From Cryptomeria japonica (Eukaryota; Streptophyta; Pinopsida; Cupressales; Cupressaceae): a stretch of 64,000 nt of DNA. Every line of letters begins with the position of its first letter. The first letter of the stretch is position 1. The position numbers were made by a program, and so were the translations under genes. Below the pieces are notes generated by a model. It worked only from the letters and a program-made list of their open reading frames with translations. It was not told where the DNA came from and did not search any database. The stretch is from positions 437,732,230-437,796,229 of the forward strand of contig NC_081407.1 in assembly GCF_030272615.1 (NCBI RefSeq). The letters run 5' to 3'. Of this stretch, positions 44,011 to 56,167 are shown one piece after another.

Positions 44011-45234
44011 ATGACTAGAGGAAGAGGAAGGGGAAGAGGAAATGGAAGACGTGCTACCACTACTAGGAGACAAAGGGAACCTAACCATGAAGAAAACCAT
44101 GAAGGAAATCAACAATACCAAGGGAATAATGAATATGGGGTTGAAGCTATAATCAACTTACTAACCAGACAAAGGGATAAGATCAACTTTTTGGAGCAAT
44201 CAATGCAAGACCTTAGGGCAAGGCAAAATGACATCGAAAATAGAAGTGGAATTGAAAATGGTAACCTTGGCAACAATTGAGGGAATAAGATAGACAATAG
44301 GAGGGAAAAAAATATGTTGGAGCTATCTAAGGATTCAAAGAAAATCACCCCGCCTAATTTTGATAGAAAGAAAATTGGTGAAGGAGCTAAAAATTTGTTG
44401 AATGAAATGGAAAAGTACTTTGAACTAAGGAACTTTAGAAAAACAACCAATGCCTTATGGGGTTCCTATCAATTCATAAGGGAGGCAACTAGCTGGAGGA
44501 CTAAAACAAAGGAACAAAATGGGTATATCGGGGATACAATTACACGGGATCAATTTGTTCACCATTTCCATAAAATGTGGTTACCGCAATTGTTCTTTGA
44601 TGAGAAGGTGGAAGAATTCCATAATCTTTGACAAGGGTCCTTGATAGTCCAACAATATTGGGATAAGTTCACTAAATTGCTTAAGTATGCACCCATGTAT
44701 CAGAAGGATGAGAAAGGACAAGCCAGGAAGTTCATTTTAGGGATAAACACCAACATAGGGGCAAAAGTTGACATGAATGGACCTTAAAATGTGAATGATG
44801 TACTTGAGAAGTCTTTAAAGAAGGAAATAAAGATTCAAGCCCTAGCAGCAGCAAGACAAAACTTTAATGGGAATTATTCATTTAAAATGAAGCAGGTTTT
44901 CAAGGGGAACATCAACTTCAACAAAAGTCAAAGGAATAATTCATCCGAAAGAAGGCCATCCCCTAATCAATATCAGAGGAATGCAAATAATAATAATAAT
45001 GGGGGCAACTATAACATGAATGACCAACATAATAGGATAACTTATCCACCAAGGTCCAATGAAGAAAGGAATGAACCTCCTAGGAATCAAGTAAGGCAGG
45101 GACCACTGGGTGGGTGTTTTATGTGTGGAGGGAACCATTTTGCTAGAGAATGCCCAAGGATGCAAGGTCAGATCAAGGCCAACCAACCACAACAAGGACC
45201 TCAACAAAGGATTCATGCAGCAGTAAGAAACTGA
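44011..45234 (+). pseudogene. Gypsy-1 gag, broken
   Basis: Gag forms the virus-like particle. From ATG 44011 the protein starts with an Arg/Gly tract (TRGRGRGRGNGRR), then a charged helical part, then the capsid-like core (ITPPNFDRKK, TTNALWGSYQFIREATSW, TITRDQFVHHFHKMWLPQL). Asn-rich sequence leads to a zinc knuckle CFMCGGNHFAREC (CX2CX3HX4C, the spacing common in plant gypsy gags) near 45116-45156. Stops at 44278, 44629 and 44785 break it, but the same frame is held from 44011 to the end at 45234 except for local lesions. Confidence 0.85.
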
Positions 45235-45240
45235 AGAACA

Positions 45241-45729
45241 AGATTTTAAAATGTTGTCGTGGAAATTACACGTACACTATTTGAACAACCAATTTTAATT
45301 CTAATTTACACTAGGTCATCTGAATGTTTCATTTCACCTAAATTTGTAAGAAAATTTGCATTAAGATTTAAACAAATGGAGTCATCATGGACGGTTCAGT
45401 ATCAAGATAAGGCAGCTAGGGAAGTAACCAAGTGTTTACCAAGAGCAAGGGTACAATTTACCAAGTTTGAAACAAGGGTAGATCTCTATGTGGCACCCCT
45501 AGGGTTATATGACGTAATTATTGGAATGAGTTGGCTAACAGATCATCAAGCTAGTGTGGATTCCTACAACAAAGTGATCGAGTGTTTGGAAGATGGGGGA
45601 AGAAGGGTCAAAATTCAAGGAAAGTTTAAGCCTATAAACATAGAAACCATATCAACCATGCAATTAAAGAAGGAAAGAAGAAGAGGATGCCTAATCTATA
45701 TGGTTGCAATTGATGAGGGAGAAGAGTAA
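45241..45729 (+). pseudogene. Gypsy-1 aspartic protease, active site lost
   Basis: The retropepsin would cleave the polyprotein. The fold is recognisable from FEQPILILIYTRSSECFISP and FVRKFALRF, with YDVIIGMSWLTDHQASVDS as the C-terminal conserved block. Where the family has the catalytic D-T-G triad followed by SS, this copy has Y-T-R, so both Asp and Gly are replaced. The frame is open to TAA 45727-45729. Confidence 0.85.
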
Positions 45730-45746
45730 TATACCCCAACTTTTGA

Positions 45747-46495
45747 AAATACCCCCTTCTTATAAGAGTTCAAGGATGTATTCCCAAAGGAATTACTGGG
45801 CTTACCCCCTAAAAGGAAGTTTGACTTTTCTATCGACATACTACCAGGAGCTGAACTAGTATCAAGGGAACCTTACCGAATGAACACAACTGAATTGAAA
45901 GAACTCAAAATGCAATTGGAGGAACTCTTAGCTAAGGGATTAATAAGGCCAAGTGTATCACCATGGGGAGCGCCCGTCTTATTTGTTAAGAAGAAGGATG
46001 GGACTTTGAGACTATGCATTGATTATAGGATTTGAACAAGGTCACAATAAATAATAGGTAACCCTTGCCTCGAATAGAGGATCTTTTTTTATCAAATGAA
46101 GGGAGCAGCAATGTTTTTAAAGATAGACCTCCAATCAGGATATCATCAACTTAGAATTGAGGAAGAAGATATTCTGAAGATAGCTTTTAGGACTAGATAT
46201 GGGCATTATGAATTCACGGTAGTACCTTTTGGTGTAACCAATGCTCCAGCTGCATTTATGAACCTGATGAATAGTGTACTTCATGACTTTTTGGACAAAT
46301 ATGTCTTGATATTTTTGGACAACATCTTGATTTACTCTATAAATGAGGAGGAACATTTAGTGCACCTACAATTGGTTTTTGCAAAGGTTAAGGGAACATA
46401 AGTTATATGGGAAGCTATCAAAATGTGCCTTCTTTGAAGAAAAGATCCACTACCTTGGACATATCATATCAAAGGAAGGAATAGCAGTTGTTCCT
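45747..46495 (+). pseudogene. Gypsy-1 reverse transcriptase, N-terminal part, truncated
   Basis: The RT begins [16 protein letters not shown] and [20 protein letters not shown], then [35 protein letters not shown] and LRLCIDYR. After two stops come [29 protein letters not shown] and the catalytic box FLDNILIYS, where Asn replaces the second Asp of the FLDD/YVDD motif. After another shift come KLSKCAFFEEKIHYLGHIIS and KEGIAV, and the pol sequence then ends abruptly near 46490. RNase H and integrase are absent. Confidence 0.88.
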
Positions 46496-46575
46496 TTTTT
46501 TGTTTTAGACTTATCATGAACTATAGGCTCTTATATGGTTATATTAAATAAGTGCATCAGGACGATGCACAATTT

Positions 46576-46588
46576 AAGGGGGGGAGGA
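46576..46588 (+). other. Gypsy-1 polypurine tract
   Basis: AAGGGGGGGAGGA directly precedes the TG of the 3' LTR, the usual place for second-strand priming. Confidence 0.88.
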
Positions 46589-49500
46589 TGTCATAACCCT
46601 CTTACTATATCTTGATAAAAACTTGCTACTATTATTTTTATTATTATATTTCGTATCATTTTGTGATTTTTGTTAATTAGAAGTGTTTTATTTATTAAGG
46701 TTGAAACTATTTTTTTATAAAAGGAATTAAATGGTGGACACACACACATTTGAAAATCATAAATTCTATTTGCAAATTAAATATTTATTCAAAATTCCAA
46801 TTGAGAACATGTCGTAGGAGGAAATGAGAAGCTTGTAGAAGTAATTTCAAATCCCATATTCTTGCATGTAACTACTCCACTATGTCATCAATCAATTTTG
46901 CATGAGGACAATTTGGGAAAAGAATCTCTAATTTTAATTAATTCATTAGATAGTGGGAATGGTGCACCTTTTCTATATAATGTTTGATAAAATTTGAGAA
47001 AGGGAGTTCATTTGTTTTGGTGTGAAAAGTAGTTTCTCGAATTCTTGAAATTGTTTGTTAATAGTAGAAGGTTTTTGTAGCCTTAGTTCATTGTAGAATT
47101 GTTAAGTTGTTCTTGAAGAATTCTCACCAAGCTACAAGGAAGGTTCTTAGAAGGCTAGCTAGAAGATTGGAGAGGATTCAACATCAAAAGCTCCCTCAAT
47201 CTAGGTTCTCCCCTTTTTAGAATCACTTAATTTTATTTCAAAAGAAATATCTTCTATCTCTCCCTTAGATTTTTTTTTATTTCTTTATTTTATTTATATG
47301 ATAATTTTCTTTAAGAAATCATTTCTCAAATATTTAAGTAGTTTAAATCATATAGGAGAAATGCATTTGATAAAGTTTCTCTCAATAGTGCACATGTAGA
47401 TCTTATTAATTTGTTTTAGAGAAAAAGAAAGAAAAAAATCAGATTCTTTTTACTTTTTGCTTTTCTTGAATTTTAAATCTAAAAAGATCTGTGAGTAAAA
47501 TATTTTCTTTCAAACAAATTTCTCTCTTGAATACAAACTTCTATGTTTGATAATCTCTATGAATAGTTCCTTCTTGAAAGTCCTTCTATTTCAATTTGTA
47601 TCTCTCTGTAAATGTTTTACTTCCCCATGAAAACTATCCCTGAGAAAACAAATGCATCTGTGAGTATATTTTTCTTCCCCTATGAATAAATTTTACTTTC
47701 CCCTGTGGATAAAATTTTATTATTTCTCTGTGAATGAATATTTTATACTTATTTATTATTTCTTTGTGAATAAATTTATCTCTCTTTGTGAACATATATT
47801 TGTTCATCTGTGTATAATATTTTTTATTAACATCATTCAACTTTATTCAAAAAAGGAATTAATCATGTTTCAGGCGTTTAACTGCTTGCATGTAGGTAAG
47901 GGCCCGCGAGACCCCACTTCCTCCCCCCCCTCCCTTAATCCTTATCAAAGCAAGAGTTAATAAATATGTTTTAGTTTATTTCTTCTTTTTTTATTATTAT
48001 TTGTTGTTTTTTTTAAACAAAAAAAAAATCTTTAATGTAAATTGTGTTTTTTTATTTATTAGTGGAATATTAGATTTATTAAGATGGAATAATTAATTAT
48101 GCTAAGGATATCTCAACCTTGCCAAATCAAGAGGATCTAAATTGTAGAATGGACTTGCAAATAAACTCATGGTTTAGACTCACCTAAATAGTTTCATTTA
48201 GTTAATTAGTTGGTTCATTTTATTTCAATTATTAATTCAAATGGGTATAATCAGCAAATTAAGTTAATTCATTGTTCAAGTTGTCCAAGGAACTTTTCTC
48301 TTCCAAGTAATCATGTTTAGAAATCGAACTTTAATTTCCTATTCTTTACTTTTCATGCAAGTTACATTTAATATTACCATGCAAGTTACTTCATTATTAT
48401 TATGCAAGTTACTCATTACTATTATCATGCAAGTTACACCTTTTACATATCTATTATCTCACTAGTTGCGTAAATGATGTTGCATGTCAAGAAACTAGAT
48501 GATAGTTCTCTCCTTTGAACTTTGATCACTTAGCAGTAGTAGGTTCATACTTTCAAGTGATTCTCTTTCTTGATATATAGAATTGATTTCATGGGTTAAT
48601 TTTCAATTATTTAATTCTTGCAATAATGGTCTCGACTTCAACTACATTAGAGTAATGTTATTTTTAATCTTTTCAAGAGTAAAATAGTTGAATTTATTGA
48701 TAGAAAACTAAGCAAGATGAGTTGGAAACAAAAACCTTAGTAGTGTTCAATATTTACGGTACCTTTGGGTCACGCTCACAGGTAATATCGTCATGTTGAA
48801 CTATTGCACTTAACGCCTAATAAAGCTACAACAACAACACCTGTGGCATCCTCCCTATAAATCGTCGGGGAGTAATAAGGGTCATATGGAAGTTAAAATC
48901 CAAGGGGCGGGCGGGTAATCCCCCTTGGATCAATAATCTAAGAAGACAATTTTTAAATGAATATTTACATCTGCTTAGTTTAACCTTAGGAAACCCCATT
49001 AGGGATTGATTGCGTATGATGTCGGATTTTATTTATCTTAATGTTTTTTAGCGGATGATAACTGGGTCAAGGGTGACGCTTATGATAGGAAATAGGATCT
49101 AGTTGTTTTAGGCCACAAGCAATAGGCCACCTTGAGCCTTTGCTTAGAGCTACCATCATGGGTAGCAACTGCAGAGACTGTCTAGGACATTGACCCTAGA
49201 AAGGGTTGTGTACCCACTAAAATAGTTTACACTAAACCATAGATTAGAAAACAAAACTACATACTTTACGCCTTGATCTCGTGCCGAAACGGGTATGTAG
49301 GCAGTCTAGGGACGGAGTTGTCCCTAGTACTCAGGCATTCGGGGATGGGGTCTAGGATTTTGGTTAAGGCAAGTAGATGGATTACAAAGTTTCTTGGACT
49401 CCCAATAAAAGGGGATACATTTACTAATTAAAATTTTAAGGGATAATCCAATACATACTCGGAAGGAATCTCGTATAGATTCGCTTGACTTCTCGAGGCT

Positions 49501-49896
49501 TTAGGCCAAATTCTGAGGTGGAATTCAAGCTTGCATTATGTTGTTTTATTTACTCCTAAGGACAGAGACCTCAGTGCACTCCTATTAGAGGAGTGTAGTT
49601 CTTAGAGAGTGACTCAGGACCCGTTCCCGATGAGTCTAAGTCTCTAGCCAGAGCACCTCCTATCCCAAGTTGGATAGATGCCTACCACATTTGGGTAGAT
49701 GCCTATCCCATATTGGATAGATGAAACTTGTTGCCCCGTATGGACATTTGCCTAACCCGCATAGTTAGATGCTTATCCCAGACGGATGAATGCCTATTCT
49801 GATTGGATAGATGCCCAGAGTATGCGATTGAATCAAACTCAAGTAAGGAAAAAAAATATTCGAATTTTTTTTGGTTAAGTAGAGTGGGCTATTACA
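46589..49896 (+). repeat. Gypsy-1 3' LTR
   Basis: It runs from TG 46589 to CA 49896 and lines up with 40139-43863, with scattered substitutions (a few percent by eye) and several indels that make it 417 bp shorter. A C-rich stretch near 47905-47935 differs from the 5' copy. Confidence 0.9.
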
Positions 49897-49901
49897 CCCC
49901 T
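49897..49901. repeat. Target-site duplication of Gypsy-1, right copy (CCCCT)
   Basis: Equals 40134-40138. Confidence 0.85.
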
Positions 49902-49941
49902 TATCGAGTCTAAGATTGTATGTTGTATTCCCTTGACTGCG

Positions 49942-50007
<66 letters not shown>

Positions 50008-50095
50008 TCATAAAAATGGCTATGAGTGATTAAATAAATATTTTATATTTATTTAATAATTATTCTTCTATTAAATAGTTAATTTAAAAAGATTA
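49902..50095. other. Target sequence between Gypsy-1 and LINE-B, with (TA)n at 49943-50007
   Basis: After Gypsy-1 the pre-insertion sequence resumes (TATCGAGTCTAAGATTG), contains about 32 TA units, then AT-rich sequence with TTAAATAAATATTTTATA. This style continues after LINE-B at 57640 (AATTAAATATTTAATATT), so the two pieces look like one interrupted LTR. Confidence 0.5.
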
Positions 50096-50111
50096 ATTTA
50101 TTTAATTCACT
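50096..50111. repeat. Target-site duplication of LINE-B, left copy
   Basis: ATTTATTTAATTCACT, identical to 57640-57655 over 16 bp. Confidence 0.85.
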
Positions 50112-50121
50112 GGTGGGTGAT

Positions 50122-52821
50122 ATGGGTGATTCAGGTGATTCTTCTAGGCATCGAGTTCCAACTCATTTTTGTCATTCTTGTGGTTCTCCTTGCACTTATG
50201 ATCCTGATAATAGTGAGCATGCACGTGCACGAGAGGAGTTTGCTACATAGAACATTGTCATGACAAAATCCTTGTTGATTGAAACATTCGACATTGATAC
50301 CCAGGGTCAAGAATAGACCTTTGAAAAAGATCAAGAATGATTTGATGGTGTTTTGAAGGGTTCCGGGAATCATAGGATAGCCGCATGGAGCACTAGGTTT
50401 TCAGAGTAGGGAGCAGTTATGACATTCAAGAAATGGAAGATGGCAGCAAGGCTACAGTGATTTTCAACAGACAAATTCAAGGTAGGGCAAAGGTGTCCTT
50501 CGTTTGGCTCATAAGCCATATTTTGATAATAATCCCTTCACCAAAATTTTCAGAGATAAACCTTTTGTTCAACCGGTCTCAAACTTACCTTTAGGGAAAC
50601 AATGGTTGAATCATTTTGCATGTCTTGATGAAGATTACACAAGCAAGGCAGATAATCGGGGATCCCAAGCTCATACAGATATTTCTGACATCTTCTACAG
50701 TCAACCAATTGTTCAACCGGCTCACTCATTACATAATTTTATTTGCAAAGAACCATGATATTTGCAGAATTATTCGAATCTCAACAACTATGAATGAGTA
50801 GAATCATCCAAACAAGGGGCTTGAAATGTTATCAGAGGGCATACAGGCCATCAACCATTTATTTTTCAAAAATCATTTGGGTGGGAAAAAATAATTCAAA
50901 ATCCTATCAAAAAGTTTCAACCTTTGAAAGCATATCGGCCAAAGCAAAAAGGAAAACAACCTGTTTTTGACATTTGTGAAGAAACACTGTCTGTATCCCA
51001 ACAATATTCGCAAAATGAATGTTTAGTCAAAGGGGATCATGAAATAGAACATCATTGTGATCATGGAGGTCCCTTCATTCTAAAATCTATGCCTCTTGTG
51101 TGGAGAAGAAAACAGGCCAATCTCAAGGAGGCAGAAATACCACTTTCCAAATCGGATCAGGCAGAGAATGCCTCTATCATTAATATTACTTTTCCTGAGC
51201 ATGTCCTCTCTCAATCTGTATCATTTCTTTGAAAGTTGGCTCTCATCGGTAATTTTAGTTCATCGATCCCTTTTCAATCTTTACTTCATGGGCTAAAAGC
51301 CAATGGTTGGATTTTCGTGAGCTTTTTTATGTTCATAGCCATTCGGGGTTTTTTGTCGTTCTGTTTTCTTCACCTGAAGATAGAGATGTAGTCCATAAAT
51401 TCAAAGGTTGGTTTTGTCAAGGAGCTGGTCTTTTTACCATGCCTTGGATTCCAAACTTTAAGCCAGATGCTAATTTATGTAGATTTTACCCTTACTAGAT
51501 TTCTTTCCCGAGTCTGCCTTTGGAATACAGAGGTCCAGAAAATGTGGAGATCATGGCTAATCAACTAGGTATTTTTGTTTCTCATGATCTTATACCCTTT
51601 GAATTAATTCAAAGAGATGTTAGAGTTTGCCTACTTCTTGATTAAAATAATACCCTTCCAAGGCAAATCTCTATCACATCAAAATGGGGTTTATGGTATC
51701 AAGACATCGTGATGGATAATGCAGAGGACATTTGCAAATATCGACATAAACTAGGGCATTTTACTAATTCTTGTAGTGGTCTTGAGTGTTCAAAGATTCT
51801 AGTTTGTGAAAATCATTTCTCAGACCCTTTATTGTGCACCGTTCATCAGCATGAGGCAGATTTGCCTTCTAATTTTGTACAAGCATGCAATGTCGTCTCT
51901 ATGCCTCATGATGACTCAAAATTTGAGTTATCCTATGTTCACTGGCTTATTCAGCTGACCAATTTTTTCAGCATGTATAGCTGGATTCGATTTTTCTATA
52001 TCTATACATCTTGCTTTAGGCCCACAATGGTTCTTCAAATATGTGATAAAACAACTAATGACATAGAGCTTGTAGTTCAGAACCTAATGTATAATGATCC
52101 CCCGATTGATATACAAAGTTTAATGCATAATTTTTCAGATTCAGGAGTAGCTATTTCAAGAAATGAAGGGCATATTCAAGGGTTAGCAGATGATATTTTG
52201 TTTACATTAGCTTCCACTATGATTGAGGAAATTGCATAATTGGAAGGTGTTAGTGTGACAAATGTAATGTGTCCCTTACGAAAGGTAATGTGTTGTTGCC
52301 CAACAATTGATTTTGCAGTGGAAGGGAAACTTCCCTTGGGTAAGGAAACTCCTAGTCTAAGTAAATTTGATTCCCTAGTAAAGCTTGTCTTTAATATAAA
52401 CTTTTCATTTGTTCTTCACCCTTTCAGTATTAGGGACTCTCTTTCCTTTCACAGTCCTTTAAACCACCTGCATATTGGATCAGGATTAAGTTTTACAAAC
52501 AAGATTAAGCAAAATGTCACTCCGATCTCCCCACACTTAGATATCCCTTCACAAAAAATTATGCAGGAAGATATGGAAGTTCCTTAGCAAGATGATGAGA
52601 CAAAAACAAGAAACTTTGATTATTCACAGTCATTTTTGGTCGAGCAAAGTCCAAGTATGAAGACAAAAGTGTTTAGAACTCCTAAGAAAAGAGGTAGAAA
52701 ACCGAACTCTATCAAGATTCAAGAGGAAATAGAGGCAGGTGTTCAGAGTACATTAGATCGAAAATTCAAGGTGTCAAAAAGAGTTACAAGGAGTGTGAAA
52801 GGCACTCCTTGTTCGCAATGA
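50122..52821 (+). pseudogene. LINE-B ORF1: DUF4283-like gag protein, broken
   Basis: ATG 50122, only ten bases into the element, starts MGDSGDSSRHRVPTHF and has CHSCGSPC. The first stop is TAG 50248-50250 and the same frame then reads on through more stops, with protein-like text between them. The DUF4283-like part lies at 51240-51500 (FVVLFSSPEDRDVVHKFKGW, FTMPWIPNFKPD), followed by LPLEYRGPENVEIMANQLG and a knuckle remnant CKYRHKLGHFTNSC in which the second Cys is Arg. The C-terminus is basic with an AT-hook-like KKRGRKPNS and ends at TGA 52819-52821. Several stops could have come from Trp codons by one transition. Confidence 0.8.
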
Positions 52822-55800
52822 AAGTGGTTTCATGGAATGTCAGGGGCATTAATGCTCCTCACAAAAGAGGTAGAATTAAGCTTCATCTTGACTCTACATT
52901 CTTCTTGGAATGATAAAGTTGAGCAGTTACTGCAGTCTATTCCTCCTCTAATTACTGACTTGGATAATAGAGCTTTATTGGCTCCTTTCACCTTAGGGGA
53001 AGTCCACAAAGTGGTATTCTCCCTTTCCCTGGATAAAGCTCCAGGTCTGGATGGATTCACTGCTCTCTTCTTCCAAAAGTGTTGGGATGTGATAGGGATA
53101 GACCTTTTGGCAGTAATGGAAGAATCCAGGAAAAGGGGTGCAATGTTAAAAAGTTTCAATGCAACAAATATTGCTCTTATTCCAAAAACAACCTCTCCAT
53201 CAAAATTTGCAGAGTTCAAACCTATTTCACTCTGCAACACAATCTATAAGATATTAACTAAGGTAATTTACCTCAGACTACATCATCTCATACCTAATAT
53301 CATCTCGCAAGAACAAGGGGGCTTTGTTCCAGGAAGGGAGACTATGGAAGGGGCTTTAGTAGCACATGAGGTTTTACATTCTATCAATGAAAATCAGCAA
53401 GCAAATTTTGTTGTCAAACTTGACATGATGTAAGCTTATGACAAGGTTAAGTGGGAGTTTCTCTTGAAGGTAATATCTAAATTTGGCTTCTCAGACAAAT
53501 GGTGCAAATGGATCAAAGCCTGTGTCTCAGGTGCATACTTTTTGGTTCTAGTAAATGGACATCCCTCAGGGTTTTTTCAGGGTACACAGGGAGTAAGACA
53601 AGGTGACCCTTTATCACCCTTCCTTTTTATTCTTATGGAAGATGCCTTTAGCAGAAGCATTAATCTTGATTCATCAAAAGGGCCTTGGCATGGAGCTAGT
53701 CTTCCAGGTACTTCAATTGTAATTACTCACTCTCTTTTTGCTAATGACACATTGTTATTTGGTAAGTCTTCTCTAAAAGAAGCTAGGCATATTAAGCAAA
53801 CTTTGGAAGTCTATTCATCAACTTCAGGTTAGAAAATTAATGCTACTAAGTCTAAGCTTTTCATTTTCAATACAAATCCAATTTTGTCACTAAAAATATC
53901 CAAGATTTTGGACTTCCCAATGGATCAATTGCCGTCTTCTTACCTTGGTATTCCATTCTTTATGGGGACAAAGAAATCTTCTTATTGGTCTATTGTTATT
54001 AGAAGAATCAAGGCACGAATCTCAGCATGGAAAGTAAGGTGGCTATCATTATCTGGTAGAATTCTTCTTATAAAGACAGTGTTAATAGCAATACCGAACT
54101 ACTACATGTCTTTTCTCAAAGCACCTTCATCTATCATTCAACAGTTAGAGAAACTTGTAAGAGATTTTATATGGAATAGTAATATGACAAATGAAAGGAA
54201 AATCCCCTTAGTCTCTCTGAAAATAATGTCATTACAAAAGTCTCAAGGAGGAGTAGGTCATTCATAACTTAAAACATCGCAACAAGGCTTTTGGAGGAAA
54301 ACTGATTTGGAAATTGTATATTAATCCTGCTTCAAAATGGTGTTAGATCATGCAAGCCAAATATTTGGACAACAACCAACCATCCAGAGTTTTGACAATT
54401 TTGGATCCTCCAAAAGGGTCAGTTATATGGAATTTTATGATTGATTCAAGAAGTCTAGTAACTAAGTATATTACATGGGAAGTCAATAATGGTTTCAGTG
54501 TTAACTTTTGGACAAACTCATGGTGTGGGCATCCTCCAATTGCTCAAATGGATAATATGGAAGATATTATGAATATAGCTATAGCTCACTGGGGTATAAA
54601 ATTGAGTGAATGTGTGTCAGCTATAGAAATCTTTTCAAGTAAAACAATATGGAAAGATCCAACTCTTCTTCCTATATCCAATCAACAACCCTCTTCCTTG
54701 GCAAATATCTTCTTGAATAGAACAATTTTCATGTCTAATAGGGAAGATGTGATAATCTAGGCAGCTTCTAAATCAGGGTAATATTTAATTAAAGAAGGCT
54801 ACAAAGCCACACAATAGGGATGTAGCAGTAAGGTGAGTAGTCGAGCATACTCATTTTGTTGGAATGATATTGTTTTGCCAAAAGCAGGTTGTTTTGCATG
54901 GTTAACATTGAACAAAAGAATCATAACAACAGATACATTAGTAAAATTGGGCATCTCAGAAGTTTTCAATTGTGTGCTTTGTGGCTTAGAAGAAGAATTA
55001 GTGGATCACTTATTTTTACACTGCACTTTTGCCTCTCAATGTTGGTTCTTCATCATGAATAAACTCCAAGTTCTTATACCCTTCCCGAAATCACTTTGGG
55101 ATATGTTTAACTCTTGGCCTCTTCTATTTTCATCTTCAACTTTCTCAAGCATTTGGAAATGTGCCCTTGCTCTCACCATTTGGGCCATCTAGTGGGAGAG
55201 AAATAAAAGCATTTTCAAAAAAGAATCCTCCTCCCTGGATCGAGTTCTGGCCAAGTTGGAAAATTTGATTGCAGAAATCATAAATTCTTCTCTCTAATTC
55301 CAAGGACAATCATTCATTTACCAAGTGGGATAAGGTAATTGCAAAAGCATGGAATGGTATTATTATACCATTTGGGATTCCTCTGAATTGGTCATCAACT
55401 CATGTTAAGGATCAGTCTTCTATAAAATGGTTACCCCTTGCACCTAATTTCTTTAAGATCAACTTCGATGGCTCTTCCCATGGAAATCTAGGGAAGTCGG
55501 GAATTGGAGTTTGCATTCAAGATCATCATGGGAAAATGTGTGCTTTCCAAGCATCTCCCATGTCCTCAGGCACTAACAATTTGGTAGAGGCAAATGCTTT
55601 ACTAGCTGGCCTGGTGTTAGTAAGGAAATGTGGTCTCTCCAACATACATTTAGAATGGGATTCATTAGTTATCATCAATGCAATTACATCAAAAATGTCT
55701 AAGACATGGCACGTATTGTATGTTTTAAAGCGTATCTGGGATTTACTTGAGTCATTTTTCAGATTACATTGGTAGCCATACATTAAGGGAAGGCAATTTT

Positions 55801-55926
55801 GTAGCTGACAAATTAGCAAACATGGGTTGTGATGGCATTTCAGTTGAGTCCTTTAACTCTCCCATCAAATTGTCTTCATACCCTCAATTACTTGAATTAG
55901 TACAAAAGGAAATTATAGCACTTTAA
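52818..55926 (+). pseudogene. LINE-B ORF2: RT, zf-RVT and RNase H, endonuclease mostly deleted
   Basis: ATG 52818-52820 overlaps the ORF1 stop (ATGA) and gives the endonuclease start MKVVSWNVRGINAPHKRGR. After about 25 codons the sequence jumps, out of frame, to the region just before RT (SSWNDKVEQLLQSIPPLI), so roughly 1 kb of endonuclease is missing. RT motifs are SLDKAPGLDGFT, PISLCNTIYKILTKV, GFVPGRE, AYDKVKWEFL and GVRQGDPLSPFLF. The catalytic FADD reads FAND (SLFANDTLLFG). zf-RVT CVLCGLEEELVDHLFLHC is near 54975-55030. RNase H runs KINFDGSSHGN, VEANAL, LEWDS, and after a frameshift HTLREGNFVADKLAN. The end is TAA 55924-55926. Confidence 0.9.
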
Positions 55927-55949
55927 TGCCAAATTATTCCTCAATGAGT

Positions 55950-56054
55950 ACTCGCATGTATGCACTTAAAATGAAGCATGCAGATTGTATGAATGATAGG
56001 ACACTCGCATGTATGCACTTAAAATGAAGCCTATGGATTGTATGAATGATAGGA
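55950..56054. repeat. 53-bp tandem duplication in the LINE-B 3' region
   Basis: ACTCGCATGTATGCACTTAA starts at 55950 and again at 56003. The two units share all but a few bases and both end GAATGATAGGA. It lies between ORF2 and the downstream ORF. Confidence 0.85.
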
Positions 56055-56167
56055 TAGTGTGAGTACTCTGAGAGGTTGATGATGTCAGCTCACATGGGGA
56101 AAGGAGATTTTTGGCTTCTCACACACTCCCTCGGCTGTGCTAATGTCAAATGTTAATGCAATAAATT

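Larger units (their letters stand above)
40139..49896 (+). mobile_element. Gypsy-1: complete Ty3/gypsy LTR retrotransposon with very long LTRs and a deleted interior
   Basis: Two LTRs starting TGTCATAACC and ending TTATTACA or CTATTACA bound the element, with a matching 5-bp target duplication, an initiator-Met-tRNA primer site and a polypurine tract. The LTRs (3,725 and 3,308 bp) are longer than the 2,725-bp interior. Inside are gag, a protease and the first half of RT; the rest of RT, RNase H and integrase are missing, and the frame joins the 3' end near 46490. The element could only have moved with enzymes from another copy, or it lost the region after insertion. Confidence 0.93.
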
